Positions 43,014 to 51,683 are shown, counted from the stretch's first letter. The stretch: DNA of 64,000 nucleotides from Candidatus Allofournierella pullicola (GCA_019114225.1 DXFW01000035.1:1-64000), one strand, 5' to 3'. Notes: generated by a model not told the origin, from the letters alone. Made by a program: numbers and translations.

Positions 43014-44271
43014 TCTGATCGTGGTGGGCGGCGGGCCTGCGGGCCTTGCCGCCGCCTGCAAAGCCTGGGACGAGGGCGTAAAGAACATCCTTGTGCTGGA
43101 GCGGGACAAGGAACTGGGCGGCATTCTGAACCAGTGCATTCACAACGGCTTCGGCCTGCAGCGCTTCAAGGAAGAGCTCACCGGCCCGGAATACGCCGGG
43201 CGTTACATCGACATGCTGAAGGCCACCGGCGTGCAGGTCAAGCTGGACACCATGGTGCTGCAGGTGGTCCCGGGCGAAGACGGCGCGCCCCACCAGGTGC
43301 ACGCCATCAACGGCGCCGACGGCTACATGGTGCTGGAGACAAAGACCATCGTGCTGGCCATGGGCTGCCGGGAGCGCACCCGGGGCGCCATCAGCACCCC
43401 CGGCGAGCGGTGCGCCGGCGTGTTCACCGCCGGGGCGGCCCAGCGTTTCCTCAACATGGAGGGTTACATGGTGGGCCGCCGGGTGGTCATTCTGGGCTCC
43501 GGCGACATCGGCCTCATCATGGCCCGCCGCATGACCCTGGAAGGGGCCAAGGTGCTGGCCTGCGTGGAGCTCATGCCCTACTCCGGGGGCCTCACCCGCA
43601 ACATCGTCCAGTGTCTGGAGGACTACGGCATTCCCCTTTATCTCTCCCACACCATCACCGACATCAAGGGCCACGAGCGGGTGGAGCAGGTGACGGTGAG
43701 CAAGGTGGGCCCCGACCGGCGGCCCATCCCCGGCACCGAGATGGTGTTCGACTGCGACACAGTGCTGCTGAGCGTGGGCCTCATCCCCGAAAACGAGCTG
43801 ACGCGACAGGCGGGCATTGCCATGGACAAACGCACCAGCGGCGCGGTGGTCTTTGAGAACATGGAGACCGGCGTGCCGGGCATTTTCGCCTGCGGCAACG
43901 TGGTGCACGTCCACGACCTGGTGGACTATGTCTCCGCCGAGAGCGAGCGGGCGGGGGCGGCGGCCGCCGCCTGGGTGCAGGGCAAACACGCCGCGGGCGA
44001 GACGCTGGAGCTGGTGAACGGCGACGGTGTGAGCTACACCGTGCCCCAGCACCTGCGGCTGGAAGCGCTGGAAAAGCCCGCCCAGGTGTTCTTCCGGGTG
44101 AACCGGGTGACCCGCGACGCGCAGATCCTGGCCACCGACGCCGACGGCAAGACCATCGCCCGCTTCAAGCGGGAGCACATGGCCCCCGGCGAGATGGAGC
44201 AGGTGGCGCTGCCGCCCCAGCTTTTGAAACAGGCCCGGGGCCCCCTGACCCTGAGCATTCGGGAGGTGTGA
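43006..44271 (+). CDS. Pyridine-nucleotide-disulfide-type FAD oxidoreductase, partner of the GlpA-like protein
   Basis: 421 residues. An FAD site LIVVGGGPAGLAAACKAWDEG lies at residues 4-24, an ERDKELGGILNQCIHNGFG segment at about 32-50, and an NAD site RRVVILGSGDIGLIMARRM at about 158-176. TFACGNVVHVHDLVDYVS-like sequence (ACGNVVHVHDLVDYVS) near 294 is the second FAD motif. It lacks the CxxxxC redox pair of classical disulfide reductases, replaced by NQCI. It overlaps its upstream partner and precedes the DUF1667 gene by four bases, so the three are one complex or pathway, probably oxidising glycerol-3-phosphate with electrons leaving through the Fe-S domain. Confidence 0.85.
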   Translation: MYDLIVVGGGPAGLAAACKAWDEGVKNILVLERDKELGGILNQCIHNGFGLQRFKEELTGPEYAGRYIDMLKATGVQVKLDTMVLQVVPGEDGAPHQVHAINGADGYMVLETKTIVLAMGCRERTRGAISTPGERCAGVFTAGAAQRFLNMEGYMVGRRVVILGSGDIGLIMARRMTLEGAKVLACVELMPYSGGLTRNIVQCLEDYGIPLYLSHTITDIKGHERVEQVTVSKVGPDRRPIPGTEMVFDCDTVLLSVGLIPENELTRQAGIAMDKRTSGAVVFENMETGVPGIFACGNVVHVHDLVDYVSAESERAGAAAAAWVQGKHAAGETLELVNGDGVSYTVPQHLRLEALEKPAQVFFRVNRVTRDAQILATDADGKTIARFKREHMAPGEMEQVALPPQLLKQARGPLTLSIREV

Positions 44272-44275
44272 CGCC

Positions 44276-44629
44276 ATGAAAGAACTGATCTGCATTGTCT
44301 GCCCCAAGGGCTGCCACCTGAAGGTGGACGAGGAGAACGGCTGGGCCGTTTCCGGCAACTCCTGCCCCAAGGGCGCGGAATACGGCCGCACCGAGCTGCA
44401 AAACCCCACCCGGGTGCTGACCACCACCGTCTGCGTGGAGGGCGGGCTCTATCCCCGTATCCCGGTGAAGACCAGCCGGGCCATTCCCAAGGGCCTTTTG
44501 ATGGACGCCATGGCCGAGGTGGCCAAGGTGCGCCTGACCGCCCCGGTGCGCCGGGGCCAGGTCATCCTGCCCGATCTGCTGGGCACCGGGGCCGACCTGG
44601 TGGCCAGCCGAGACATGGACGCGCTGTGA
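44276..44629 (+). CDS. DUF1667 protein, small Cys-rich subunit
   Basis: 117 residues. The N-terminal ELICIVCPKGCHLKVDEE has the CxxxxC metal-binding look (CIVCPKGC) and GNSCPKGAEYGRTELQNPTRVLTTTV follows (about residues 27-52). That is the DUF1667 signature. The protein ends with PVRRGQVILPDLLGTGADLVASRD. The small subunit regularly follows the two flavoproteins in anaerobes and may carry an Fe-S centre or bind the acceptor. It is last in the operon and followed by a terminator. Confidence 0.88.
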   Translation: MKELICIVCPKGCHLKVDEENGWAVSGNSCPKGAEYGRTELQNPTRVLTTTVCVEGGLYPRIPVKTSRAIPKGLLMDAMAEVAKVRLTAPVRRGQVILPDLLGTGADLVASRDMDAL

Positions 44630-44650
44630 CGCGCCGCACCGCATGCACAC

Positions 44651-44687
44651 AAAAAAAGGAACGCCCGGCCAGGGCGTTCCTTTTTTT
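44651..44687. terminator. Bidirectional terminator
   Basis: GGAACGCCC and GGGCGTTCC pair around a short loop, with an A7 run on the left and T7 on the right. It ends both the DUF1667 operon and the convergent TetR gene. Confidence 0.85.
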
Positions 44688-45282
44688 ATTCTTGCGTTTC
44701 CAGCAGAGGTTTGAGCACCTCGCCCATCACGAACTCCATCCGTGCGCCGAAATCGTAATCCGGGGCGTTGTGGATGACCCAGTCAAAGATCACGCCCCGG
44801 GCGCAGGTCATCAGATAGGCCCGCCACTGGGCCGGCGTGCAGCGCAGACTCACCTTTCCCGCCTGCTGATAGCCGGCCAGCAGCTGCTCCAGGATCAGCT
44901 CAAAATCCTGGTTGCCTTCAAAGATCTCCCGGTTTTTGGGGATGGCCAGCAGCTGCACGTATTCCGCCCCCATGCCCTCGTTCAGCCGGGCATACTGGCG
45001 GAAATAGTCCATCAGCGCCTGTTTGGGCGGCTGTTTCAGCACCGCGGGGTCCTCAAAGGCGCGGAAAAAGTCATCGGCCCGGATGAACACCTCGCCGTAC
45101 AGGTCGGCCTTGGAGGGATAGTAGTGATACAGCGTTCCGATCCCCACCCCCGCGGCCTGGGCGATCTGCTCCACGCTCACGTTCTGGTAGCCGTGTTTGC
45201 GGAACAGCTCCGCCCCGCAGCGGTAGATCTTTTGTTTCGTCTCCTGGGCCTGCAGGGCTCGCTTGGTCATTTTCTTTTCCAT
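44686..45282 (-). CDS. TetR/AcrR-family transcriptional regulator
   Basis: About 198 residues. The N-terminal DNA-binding domain shows KQKIYRCGAELFRKHGYQNVSVEQIAQAAGVGIGTLYHYYPSKADLY (about residues 17-63), the classic TetR helix-turn-helix. The remaining 130 residues form an unclassified ligand domain. The start at ATG 45282 has a GAGG about ten bases upstream; a GTG three codons earlier is possible. It is alone in its transcription unit, so targets are not evident from position, but the adjacent glycerol operon and the M20 gene are candidates. Confidence 0.85.
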   Translation of the reverse strand: MEKKMTKRALQAQETKQKIYRCGAELFRKHGYQNVSVEQIAQAAGVGIGTLYHYYPSKADLYGEVFIRADDFFRAFEDPAVLKQPPKQALMDYFRQYARLNEGMGAEYVQLLAIPKNREIFEGNQDFELILEQLLAGYQQAGKVSLRCTPAQWRAYLMTCARGVIFDWVIHNAPDYDFGARMEFVMGEVLKPLLETQE

Positions 45283-45319
45283 CGGCGCCACCTCGTATGC
45301 TCACAGCGTGCTTGGGTCC

Positions 45320-45348
45320 ATTATAACAAGTTCCCGCACCGTTCTCAA
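45320..45348 (-). promoter_or_regulatory. Promoter of the TetR gene
   Basis: TTGAGA (45343-45348) and TATAAT (45320-45325) are 17 bases apart on the minus strand. The start codon is about 40 bases downstream. Confidence 0.65.
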
Positions 45349-45426
45349 CCGCCCCGCCAAAAAGGCCCGCCCGCGCCCCTCTTCAAAAGGGTGCGGGCTG
45401 GCCCTGCTCCTGCTGCGTCCGGCGGG

Positions 45427-46620
45427 TCAGCCGTTGTTGCGCAGCCAGTCCAGCGCGACGGCGCAGAAGGCTGCGGCGCCTTCGCTCATCGCGTCCTCGT
45501 TGAAGCAGACCTTGGGGTTGTGCTGAGACCAGGGATAGCCCTCCCCGGCAGAGCCGGCGGAGAGCAGCAGATAGCAGGCGTCCACCTTTTGGGAAATTTC
45601 GCTCCAGTCATCGGAGCCGGAGAGAGGCACGTCCATGACCTCCACCGGCCGCCCGGTGAGCTGCCGCACGCTTTCCACCGCCTGTTCCGTCAGGGCCGGG
45701 GCGTTGTAGACGCTGGGAATGCCCTGGGTGAAGGTGACCTCCACCCGCGCGCCAAATGCCTGGCCCACCCCGGCGCAGATGGCCTCGATCCGTTTTTTCA
45801 TCCGGGTGCGGGTGTCCTCGCACACGGTGCGCAGGGTGCCCACCAGCCGGGCGGTCTCGGGCAGCACGTTGGCGGCGGAACCGCTCTCGAACTGGCCGAT
45901 GGTCAGCGTGCACTGCTCAAAGGGAGGGGTTTCCCGGGCAATGAGGTTTTCAAACGCCTGGTAGATGTGCACCCCAACATTGATGGGGTCCACGCCGTCC
46001 TGGGGCATGCTGCCGTGGGTGCCCTTGCCGGTGATGGTGACGGTGACCGTGTCGCAGGAGGACATCAGCGCCCCGCTGCGGGAGAAAAAGGTGCCCGTGG
46101 GGTAGGGCGCGTTGGACCAGACGTGCATGGAGAAGGCCGCGTCCACGCGGGGGCCGTCCAGAATGCCGTCCTTCAGCATGGCCTGGCTGCCGGAGAAGCC
46201 CAGGGGGTTGGTGCCCTCCTCGTCCGGCTGGAACATCAGCTTCACGCAGCCGTTCAGTTCCGCCTCATGCTCCTTGAGCAGCTTTGCCGCCCCCAGCAGC
46301 ATGGCGGTGTGCAGGTCGTGGCCGCAGGTGTGGGCCGCGTCGCCCTGGGCGGCAAAGGCAAGGCCGGACTCCTCCTTCATGGGCAGAGCGTCCATGTCCG
46401 CCCGCAGCAGGATGGTCTTGCCGCCCGGCTTGCCCAGGGTGGCCACCACGCCCGCCCCGCTCATGCGCCGGGGCTCATAGCCCAGCGCCCGCAGTTTTTC
46501 TTCCACAAAGGCGCAGGTGCCTTCCAGTTCAAAGCCCACCTCGGCGTGGCTGTGCAGCCAGCGGCGGTCTGCCACCAGCTCCGGCTGCAGCTCTTTTGCG
46601 CGTTCCAACAGTTTATTCAT
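45427..46620 (-). CDS. M20-family amidohydrolase/peptidase
   Basis: About 397 residues of the M20D type, which hydrolyses N-acyl amino acids, hippurate-like or indole-acetyl amides. Motifs are RRWLHSHAEVGFELEGT (about residues 19-35), LLRADMDALPM (about 71-81), HTCGHDLHTAMLLGAA with metal His and Cys (about 97-112), FQPDEEGTN with the catalytic Glu (about 130-138), and the dimerisation region GTHGSMPQDGVDPINV (about 198-213). The ATG at 46620 gives the family start; the extension to 46728 is unsupported. It is divergent from a YfcC-type transporter. Confidence 0.92.
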   Translation of the reverse strand: MNKLLERAKELQPELVADRRWLHSHAEVGFELEGTCAFVEEKLRALGYEPRRMSGAGVVATLGKPGGKTILLRADMDALPMKEESGLAFAAQGDAAHTCGHDLHTAMLLGAAKLLKEHEAELNGCVKLMFQPDEEGTNPLGFSGSQAMLKDGILDGPRVDAAFSMHVWSNAPYPTGTFFSRSGALMSSCDTVTVTITGKGTHGSMPQDGVDPINVGVHIYQAFENLIARETPPFEQCTLTIGQFESGSAANVLPETARLVGTLRTVCEDTRTRMKKRIEAICAGVGQAFGARVEVTFTQGIPSVYNAPALTEQAVESVRQLTGRPVEVMDVPLSGSDDWSEISQKVDACYLLLSAGSAGEGYPWSQHNPKVCFNEDAMSEGAAAFCAVALDWLRNNG

Positions 46621-46691
46621 CACAACTTCGCCTCCCAGCGGATGTGCTCCGCGCCTTTTTCCACGGCGCGAAAACTTTTTGTTGAAAAGGG

Positions 46692-46720
46692 TTGTTTTTT
46701 GCGGTTTCACGTGATAGAAT
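46692..46720 (+). promoter_or_regulatory. Promoter of the YfcC transporter gene
   Basis: TTGTTT at 46692-46697 and TAGAAT at 46715-46720 are 17 bases apart. An imperfect AT-rich palindrome (TGAAT...ATTCA, about 46729-46749) lies just after the start and could be an operator. Confidence 0.45.
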
Positions 46721-46836
46721 CTGTTCATTGAATCAATTCGATGAATTCATTCTACAAAAATTCTTCCCCGCTGTCAACCGCCTTCTTCGCCCGCCGCGAA
46801 AAAAGGCCCCCCGAATGATCGAAAGGAGCAATTCTT

Positions 46837-48240
46837 GTGAAAAAGCAAAAGAAGCAATTTCGCATGCCCACCGCCTTCACGGTGCTGATCCTGCTCACCA
46901 TCGTGGTGGCGGTCATCACCCAGTTCATCCCGGCCATCACCCCGGCAACGGCGGCCGACGTGATCATGGCCCCCATCGACGGCTTTGCCAGCGCAATGGG
47001 CGTTGCCCTGTTTGTGCTCATTCTGGGCGGTTTTCTGGGCGTGGTGATGAAGACCGGCGCGCTGAACGCCGGGATCACCGCCGTGGCGAAAAAGCTGAAC
47101 GGCAAAGAGACCTGGATGATCCCCGTTCTGATGTTTCTCATCAGCCTGGGCGGCACCACCTACGGCATGGCGGAGGAGACCATCGCCTTCTATGCCCTGG
47201 TGACCTCCACCATGGTGGCGGCGGGCTTTGACTCCCTCACCGCGGCCTCCACCATCCTGCTGGGTTCCACCGCCGGCGTGCTGGGCTCCACGGTGAACCC
47301 CTTCAGCATTTCCGCCAGCGTGGCGGCGCTGAACGCCGCCGGCATTGAGACCAACCAGACCATCATCATCGTGGTGGGGGGACTGTCCTGGATCTTGTGC
47401 TATGTGGTGGGCGTGACCTTTGTGCTGCGCTATGCCCACAAGGTGAAGGGAAACAAGGCCGCCTCGCTGCTGACCGCCGAGGAGTGGGCCGAGGTGGAAA
47501 AGGAATACGGCGGCGAAAAGAAGCCTCAGGCCGATTCCGTTTTCACCCTGCGCCAGAAGATCGTGATGGTGCTGTTCGGCCTTTCCTTCGTTGTGATGAT
47601 CGTGGGCATGGTGCCCTGGAGCTCCTTCGGCATCCCTCTGTTTGACCACACCGGCTTTTTGACCCGCAAGAATCTGGGCGACTGGTACTTCAGCGAGCTG
47701 ACGGCCTGGTTTTTGCTGATGGGCGTCGTGATCGGCCTGGTCTACGGCCTGAAGGAGCGGGAGATCGTGAACTCCTTCCTGACGGGCGCGGGGGACCTGA
47801 TCGGCGTGGCGCTGGTCATCGCCGTATCCCGGGGCGTTTCGGTCATTATGAGCAACACCGGCCTGGACATGTACATTCTGGAAAAGGCGTCCGAGGCGCT
47901 GCAGGGCACCTCTTCCCTGCTGTTCACCGCCTGCTCCTATGTGGTGTATCTGCTGCTGTCGGTGCTCATTCCCTCCTCTTCGGGCCTGGCCACCGTGTCC
48001 ATGCCCATCATGGGGCCGCTGGCCCAGAATCTGGGCCTTGTGCCCGAGATCATGGTCTGCGTGCTCAGCGGCGCCTGCGCCCTGGTGAACGGCATCACCC
48101 CCACCAGCGGCACGCTGATGGGCGCCATCGCCATCAGCCGGATCGAGTACACCACCTGGGTGAAATACATCTGGAAGCCGCTGGCCGCCATGCTGGTGCT
48201 CCACATCCTCATCCTGTCGGTGGGCATGGCCGTTCTGTGA
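46837..48240 (+). CDS. YfcC-family transporter
   Basis: 467 residues with about 12 membrane helices. The N-terminus FRMPTAFTVLILLTIVVAVITQFIPA, the GGFLGVVMKTGALNAGI segment (about residues 64-80), the loop GGTTYGMAEETIAFYAL (about 106-122), VLGSTVNPFSISASVAALNAAGI (about 148-170) and the C-terminal NGITPTSGTLMGAIAISRIEY match the YfcC branch of the C4-dicarboxylate/arginine-type carriers. Substrates of the family are mostly unproven (amino acids, dipeptides or dicarboxylates). The divergent M20 amidohydrolase suggests import of an N-acylated amino acid or dipeptide, which is inference. Confidence 0.8.
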   Translation: MKKQKKQFRMPTAFTVLILLTIVVAVITQFIPAITPATAADVIMAPIDGFASAMGVALFVLILGGFLGVVMKTGALNAGITAVAKKLNGKETWMIPVLMFLISLGGTTYGMAEETIAFYALVTSTMVAAGFDSLTAASTILLGSTAGVLGSTVNPFSISASVAALNAAGIETNQTIIIVVGGLSWILCYVVGVTFVLRYAHKVKGNKAASLLTAEEWAEVEKEYGGEKKPQADSVFTLRQKIVMVLFGLSFVVMIVGMVPWSSFGIPLFDHTGFLTRKNLGDWYFSELTAWFLLMGVVIGLVYGLKEREIVNSFLTGAGDLIGVALVIAVSRGVSVIMSNTGLDMYILEKASEALQGTSSLLFTACSYVVYLLLSVLIPSSSGLATVSMPIMGPLAQNLGLVPEIMVCVLSGACALVNGITPTSGTLMGAIAISRIEYTTWVKYIWKPLAAMLVLHILILSVGMAVL

Positions 48241-48265
48241 CCCTGCCCCCCGTGCGCCGCGCACA

Positions 48266-48295
48266 TTGACAGTCCCTTTCCCGCTGTGATAGTAT
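48266..48295 (+). promoter_or_regulatory. Promoter of the MarR gene
   Basis: TTGACA at 48266-48271 and TAGTAT at 48290-48295 are 18 bases apart. Transcription would start near 48302, so the ATG there is unlikely to be the translation start. Confidence 0.65.
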
Positions 48296-48337
48296 CATAG
48301 CATGACACATCACGCGGGCAAAGGAGGCGTTTATCCC

Positions 48338-48844
48338 GTGGGAACCGAATGGATGGGCCGGTACCGGCCGTTGGTGGCTGCCCTTGTGAAGCACACCAAT
48401 GTGGTGCAGCGCGCCGCAGGCCGGACCGTCCGTCTCTCCGAAGAGGTGAGCCTGTCGACCCAGGAATGGCAGGTCTTTGAATACATTCTGGAACATCAGG
48501 ACGACGACTCCTGCATGAACCACATCTCCGAGCGGCTGGGCATTGCCCAGAGCACCTTCTCCAAGATCACCAAGTATCTCTGTGAGCAGGGCCTGGTGGA
48601 CAAATACCAGACCGAGACCAACCGCAAGAACATCATCCTGCGCCCCTCCGCCGACGGAGTGGACCTTTACCGCCAGCAGACCGCCACGGTCGGGCGGGAG
48701 ATGTTCGGCGCCTTTTTCGAGGATCTGGACGGCTTGAGCGACGAGCAGCTGGAGACCTTCACCGCCGCGCTGGAGCGGCTGAACGCCACCCTTTCCCAGG
48801 GCGGCGGCGCGCCCGAAAAGCCGCGGCTCATCAAAAAGCTCTGA
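48338..48844 (+). CDS. MarR-family transcriptional regulator
   Basis: About 168 residues of winged helix-turn-helix. LSTQEWQVFEYIL, then CMNHISERLGIAQSTFSKITKYLCEQGLVDKYQTETNRKNIILRPSADGVDLY (about residues 55-107), show the recognition helix and wing. The start is GTG 48338, ten bases after AGGAGG (48322-48327); an ATG at 48302 coincides with the predicted transcript start and has no ribosome site. It follows the transporter gene and may control it and the divergent M20 gene. A terminator follows. Confidence 0.85.
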   Translation: MGTEWMGRYRPLVAALVKHTNVVQRAAGRTVRLSEEVSLSTQEWQVFEYILEHQDDDSCMNHISERLGIAQSTFSKITKYLCEQGLVDKYQTETNRKNIILRPSADGVDLYRQQTATVGREMFGAFFEDLDGLSDEQLETFTAALERLNATLSQGGGAPEKPRLIKKL

Positions 48845-48856
48845 GACAACAAACAC

Positions 48857-48899
48857 CGGCCCGGCATGCTGTTTTTTCGCGGCATGCCGGGCCGTTTTC
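48857..48899 (+). terminator. Terminator of the MarR gene
   Basis: CGGCCCGGCATGC (48857-48869) and GCATGCCGGGCCG (48882-48894) form a perfect 13-bp stem with a 12-base loop, followed by TTTT. Confidence 0.8.
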
Positions 48900-48914
48900 T
48901 CACGGGGGCGCGCC

Positions 48915-48943
48915 TTGCCCGTCCCCGTCCCGAGGCGTATAAT
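48915..48943 (+). promoter_or_regulatory. Promoter of the secernin-like gene
   Basis: TTGCCC at 48915-48920 and a consensus TATAAT at 48938-48943 are 17 bases apart, about 50 bases upstream of the ATG at 48993. Confidence 0.65.
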
Positions 48944-48992
48944 AAAGAAAAAAATATACTGCGCCGCACGCGGCGCAAGGGAGGGACCGTTC

Positions 48993-50219
48993 ATGTGCGA
49001 CACGCTGGGCCGTATCCTGCGCCCTGATCTCGCGCTGTTCGCCAAAAACAGCGACCGAAGCCCCAACGAACCCCAGGTCATCGAATACCGGCCTGCCCGG
49101 GACCCGCGGGAGAAGGAGCTGCACGCCACCTACATGACCATCGGGCAGGCCCCCCACACCTATGCCACCCTGCTCAGCCGCCCCGCCTGGATGTGGGGCG
49201 CGGAGATGGGGGTGAACGAGCACGGGGTGTGCATTGGCAACGAGGCGGTGTTCACCAAGGGCCGCTACTCCCCCACCGGCCTCACCGGCATGGACCTGGT
49301 GCGGCTGGCGCTGGAGCGCTCGGCCAGCGCACGGCAGGCGGCGGACCTCATTCTGGAACTGCTGGAACGGTACGGCCAGGGCGGCAACTGCGGCTATGAC
49401 CACTCCTTTTTCTACGACAACGCCTTCCTCATCCTGGACCGCCGGGAGATCTGGCTGCTGGAGACGGCCGGCAAACAGTGGGTCTGCCGCAAAGTGAGCG
49501 CGGGCAGTATCTCCAACCGGCTTTCCATCGGCGCCGAGGGCGACGAATACAGCGCCGCCGCGCCCTTTGACTTTGCGCGCCGCTTCCGCGAGCCGCTCTA
49601 CTCCCATTTTTCCGGCTCGAAGCAGCGCCTTGCCCAGACGGCCCCGCTGGCCGCAAAGGCCGAAAGCGCGGCGGATATGATGGCCGCCCTGCGCACCCAC
49701 CGGGCGGGGGCGGACCCGCTGACCAAGGGGGACGTGGCCAGCGTCTGCATGCACGCCGGCGGCCTTGTGGGCGACCACACCACCTCCTCCATGGTGGTGG
49801 AGCTGGGCGAGGACATCACCGTCTGGCTCACCGGCAGCTCCACCCCCTGCCTTTCCCTCTTTGTGCCCTGGGAGTTCGGGGCCGAGCCGGAAGCGCCGGT
49901 GTTCCCCGCGGGCCGGGCCGTGGAAGCGGCCGGCTGGTGGCGGCAGCGGGAGGAGTTTGCCCGCGCCTGGATCGGACGCACCCCGCCGCCGGAGTTCTAT
50001 GCCCGGCGCGACGAACTGGAACACAGCTGGCTGGCTCTGCCCGCCGGGCCCCAGCGCACCCGCCGCGCCCGGGAAGAGGCGGCGGCCTTCTTCGCGCAGT
50101 GGGCCCCCGCGGCGCAGCAGGCGGGCCCCCGCCGGGGCGCGGGCCGCTTTTTGCGCTATTGGGAAAACAAGGACCGGGCGCTGGCACAGCCGGAGCACCC
50201 GGTGGTGAACGGCGATTGA
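48993..50219 (+). CDS. Secernin-like N-terminal-nucleophile hydrolase (C69 type)
   Basis: About 408 residues. The protein starts Met-Cys-Asp, so cleavage of Met would expose Cys2 as the catalytic nucleophile of an Ntn hydrolase. LFAKNSDRSPNEPQVIEY (about residues 15-32), GAEMGVNEHGVCIGNEAVFTK (about 69-89) and the later SFFYDNAFLILDRREIWLLETAG (about 138-160) match secernin/C69 dipeptidases. MHAGG near residue 253 and TTSSMVVEL follow. The ATG at 48993 is compelled by the nucleophile; GGGAGGG lies upstream. The exact substrate is unknown (dipeptides in C69 enzymes). The GNAT gene follows 26 bases later. Confidence 0.85.
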   Translation: MCDTLGRILRPDLALFAKNSDRSPNEPQVIEYRPARDPREKELHATYMTIGQAPHTYATLLSRPAWMWGAEMGVNEHGVCIGNEAVFTKGRYSPTGLTGMDLVRLALERSASARQAADLILELLERYGQGGNCGYDHSFFYDNAFLILDRREIWLLETAGKQWVCRKVSAGSISNRLSIGAEGDEYSAAAPFDFARRFREPLYSHFSGSKQRLAQTAPLAAKAESAADMMAALRTHRAGADPLTKGDVASVCMHAGGLVGDHTTSSMVVELGEDITVWLTGSSTPCLSLFVPWEFGAEPEAPVFPAGRAVEAAGWWRQREEFARAWIGRTPPPEFYARRDELEHSWLALPAGPQRTRRAREEAAAFFAQWAPAAQQAGPRRGAGRFLRYWENKDRALAQPEHPVVNGD

Positions 50220-50245
50220 ACCGCAAAAAACAGGAGGCAGCAAGA

Positions 50246-50728
50246 ATGAAAAACGGACCGGATTTTCGATTTGCCCGCCGTGAGGACACCGGGCTGATCC
50301 TGCAGTTCATCCGGGAACTTGCCGATTATGAAAAAATGCTGGACCAGGTGGTGGCCGACGAGGCCACCCTGGAAGAGTGGCTCTTCGACAAGCAGAAGGC
50401 GGAGGTCCTTTTTGTGATGGCGGACGGAAAGGAAGCGGGCTTTGCCCTGTTCTTCCACAACTTTTCCACCTTTCTGGGCCGGGCGGGGCTGTATCTTGAG
50501 GACCTGTACGTAAAGCCGGAATACCGGGGCCAGGGCTACGGCAAAGCCATTTTGAAAAAGCTGGCGCAGATCGCCGTGGAGCGGGGCTGCGGGCGGCTGG
50601 AATGGTGGTGCCTGGACTGGAACCGCCCCAGCATAGACTTTTATCTTTCCCTGGGCGCCGAGCCCATGTCCGACTGGACGGTGTACCGGATCGCGGGCGA
50701 CACCCTGACCCTTCTTGCCGAACGCTGA
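50246..50728 (+). CDS. GNAT-family N-acetyltransferase, diamine/spermidine-acetyltransferase-like
   Basis: About 160 residues. The acetyl-CoA fold shows FRFARREDTGLILQFIRELADYEKM at the N-terminus, the pyrophosphate loop YVKPEYRGQGYGKAILKKLAQIA (about residues 88-110, R/Q-x-x-G-x-G/A), and WWCLDWNRPSIDFYLSLGAE (about 118-137), which is characteristic of the SAT1-like branch that acetylates polyamines and related amines. It follows the secernin-like gene by 26 bases with AGGAGG upstream of the ATG, so the two are likely co-transcribed. Substrate is uncertain. Confidence 0.85.
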   Translation: MKNGPDFRFARREDTGLILQFIRELADYEKMLDQVVADEATLEEWLFDKQKAEVLFVMADGKEAGFALFFHNFSTFLGRAGLYLEDLYVKPEYRGQGYGKAILKKLAQIAVERGCGRLEWWCLDWNRPSIDFYLSLGAEPMSDWTVYRIAGDTLTLLAER

Positions 50729-50738
50729 AAAACGCGCG

Positions 50739-50777
50739 CAGGCCCCGGAGCCAACGGCTCCGGGGCCTGTTTTTTTC
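50739..50777. terminator. Terminator after the GNAT gene
   Basis: CAGGCCCCGGAGCC and GGCTCCGGGGCCTG form a 14-bp stem with an AAC loop, followed by seven T at 50770-50776. Confidence 0.85.
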
Positions 50778-50779
50778 GT

Positions 50780-51580
50780 TCAGAACCAGCCGAAGAGGGA
50801 GCGCCCCTCGTCCAGCGCGGCGATGGCGCGGCGGTCCCCGTCGGTGAGCCGGAAATCAAAGATGTCGAGATTTTCCCGCATATGCTCCCGGCGGGCGGAG
50901 CGCGGCAGCACGGGTATGCCCTTTTCCACCAGATAGCGCAGCGCGACCTGGGCGGCGGTCTTGCCGTGCCGGCGGCCCGCTTCGGCCAGCACCGGATCGG
51001 CAAAGATGTTCCGCACGCCCTGGGTGAAGGAGGACCACGCCTGCATGCAGGTGCCGTTTTCCGCCAGCAGCTCCTTCAGTTCCAGCTGGGGGTGGTACAC
51101 ATGCGCCTCCACCTGGTCCACCGCCGGCGTCACCCCGCAGCGGCGAAGGAACCGCAGGTACTCCTCCCCGCTGAAGTTGGAAATGCCCACCGCCCGCACC
51201 GTGCCCGCCGCAAGGGCCTCTTTCAGCGCTTCGTACATCTCCGGCGCGGCCTCATAGGGTTCGTGCAGCAGCAACAGGTCGATGTAGTCGGTCTGCAGCG
51301 CTTCCAGCGAGCGGACGATGTCCTCTTTCGCCTTCCGGTATCCGGCGCTGGGGCTGAAAAGTTTTGTGGTGAGAAAGATCTCCCGCCGGGGCACGCCGCT
51401 TTGCCGCACGGCCCGGCCCACGGTCTCCTCGTTTTCATACATGCGGGCGGTGTCCAGCAAACGATAGCCCAGCTCCAGCGCCTCCAGAATGGCCCGCTCG
51501 CCCGCTTCGCCCCGGATCTGCCAGGTGCCGAAGCCCACCATGGGCATTTGCACCCCGTTGTTCAGTGTGATGTACTCCAT
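50780..51580 (-). CDS. Aldo/keto reductase
   Basis: About 266 residues of NADPH-dependent (alpha/beta)8-barrel reductase. The catalytic tetrad is in place: Asp and Tyr in YRLLDTARMYENEE (about residues 40-53), Lys in FLTTKLFSP (about 71-79) and His in DLLLLHEPYEAA (about 100-111). GISNFSGEEYLRFL (about 135-148), VDQVEAHVYHPQLELKELL (about 155-173) and the NADP-phosphate site VLPRSARREHMRENLDIF (about 220-237) complete it. ATG 51580 is preceded by a GGAGAAGCAG stretch; the extension to 51628 is unsupported. Substrate is unknown. A TATAAT at 51627-51632 may be its minus-10. Confidence 0.9.
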   Translation of the reverse strand: MEYITLNNGVQMPMVGFGTWQIRGEAGERAILEALELGYRLLDTARMYENEETVGRAVRQSGVPRREIFLTTKLFSPSAGYRKAKEDIVRSLEALQTDYIDLLLLHEPYEAAPEMYEALKEALAAGTVRAVGISNFSGEEYLRFLRRCGVTPAVDQVEAHVYHPQLELKELLAENGTCMQAWSSFTQGVRNIFADPVLAEAGRRHGKTAAQVALRYLVEKGIPVLPRSARREHMRENLDIFDFRLTDGDRRAIAALDEGRSLFGWF

Positions 51581-51634
51581 CTGCTTCTCCTGTTCCCGGC
51601 GGCAAACCGCGCCCGCTTTTTTCTTCATTATAGC

Positions 51635-51666
51635 AAAAAAGCCGCAGGAAAACCCGCGGCTTTTTT
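51635..51666. terminator. Bidirectional terminator
   Basis: AAAAAAGCCGC and GCGGCTTTTTT pair around ten bases. It lies between the aldo/keto reductase gene and the end of the ferredoxin-reductase gene, both on the minus strand, so it ends the latter. Confidence 0.75.
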
Positions 51667-51683
51667 GTTTTGGCCGGTCCGGC

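Noticed and set aside
48302-48337. ATG 48302 as the start of the MarR gene
   Set aside because: It coincides with the predicted transcription start and lacks a ribosome site, while GTG 48338 has AGGAGG ten bases upstream.
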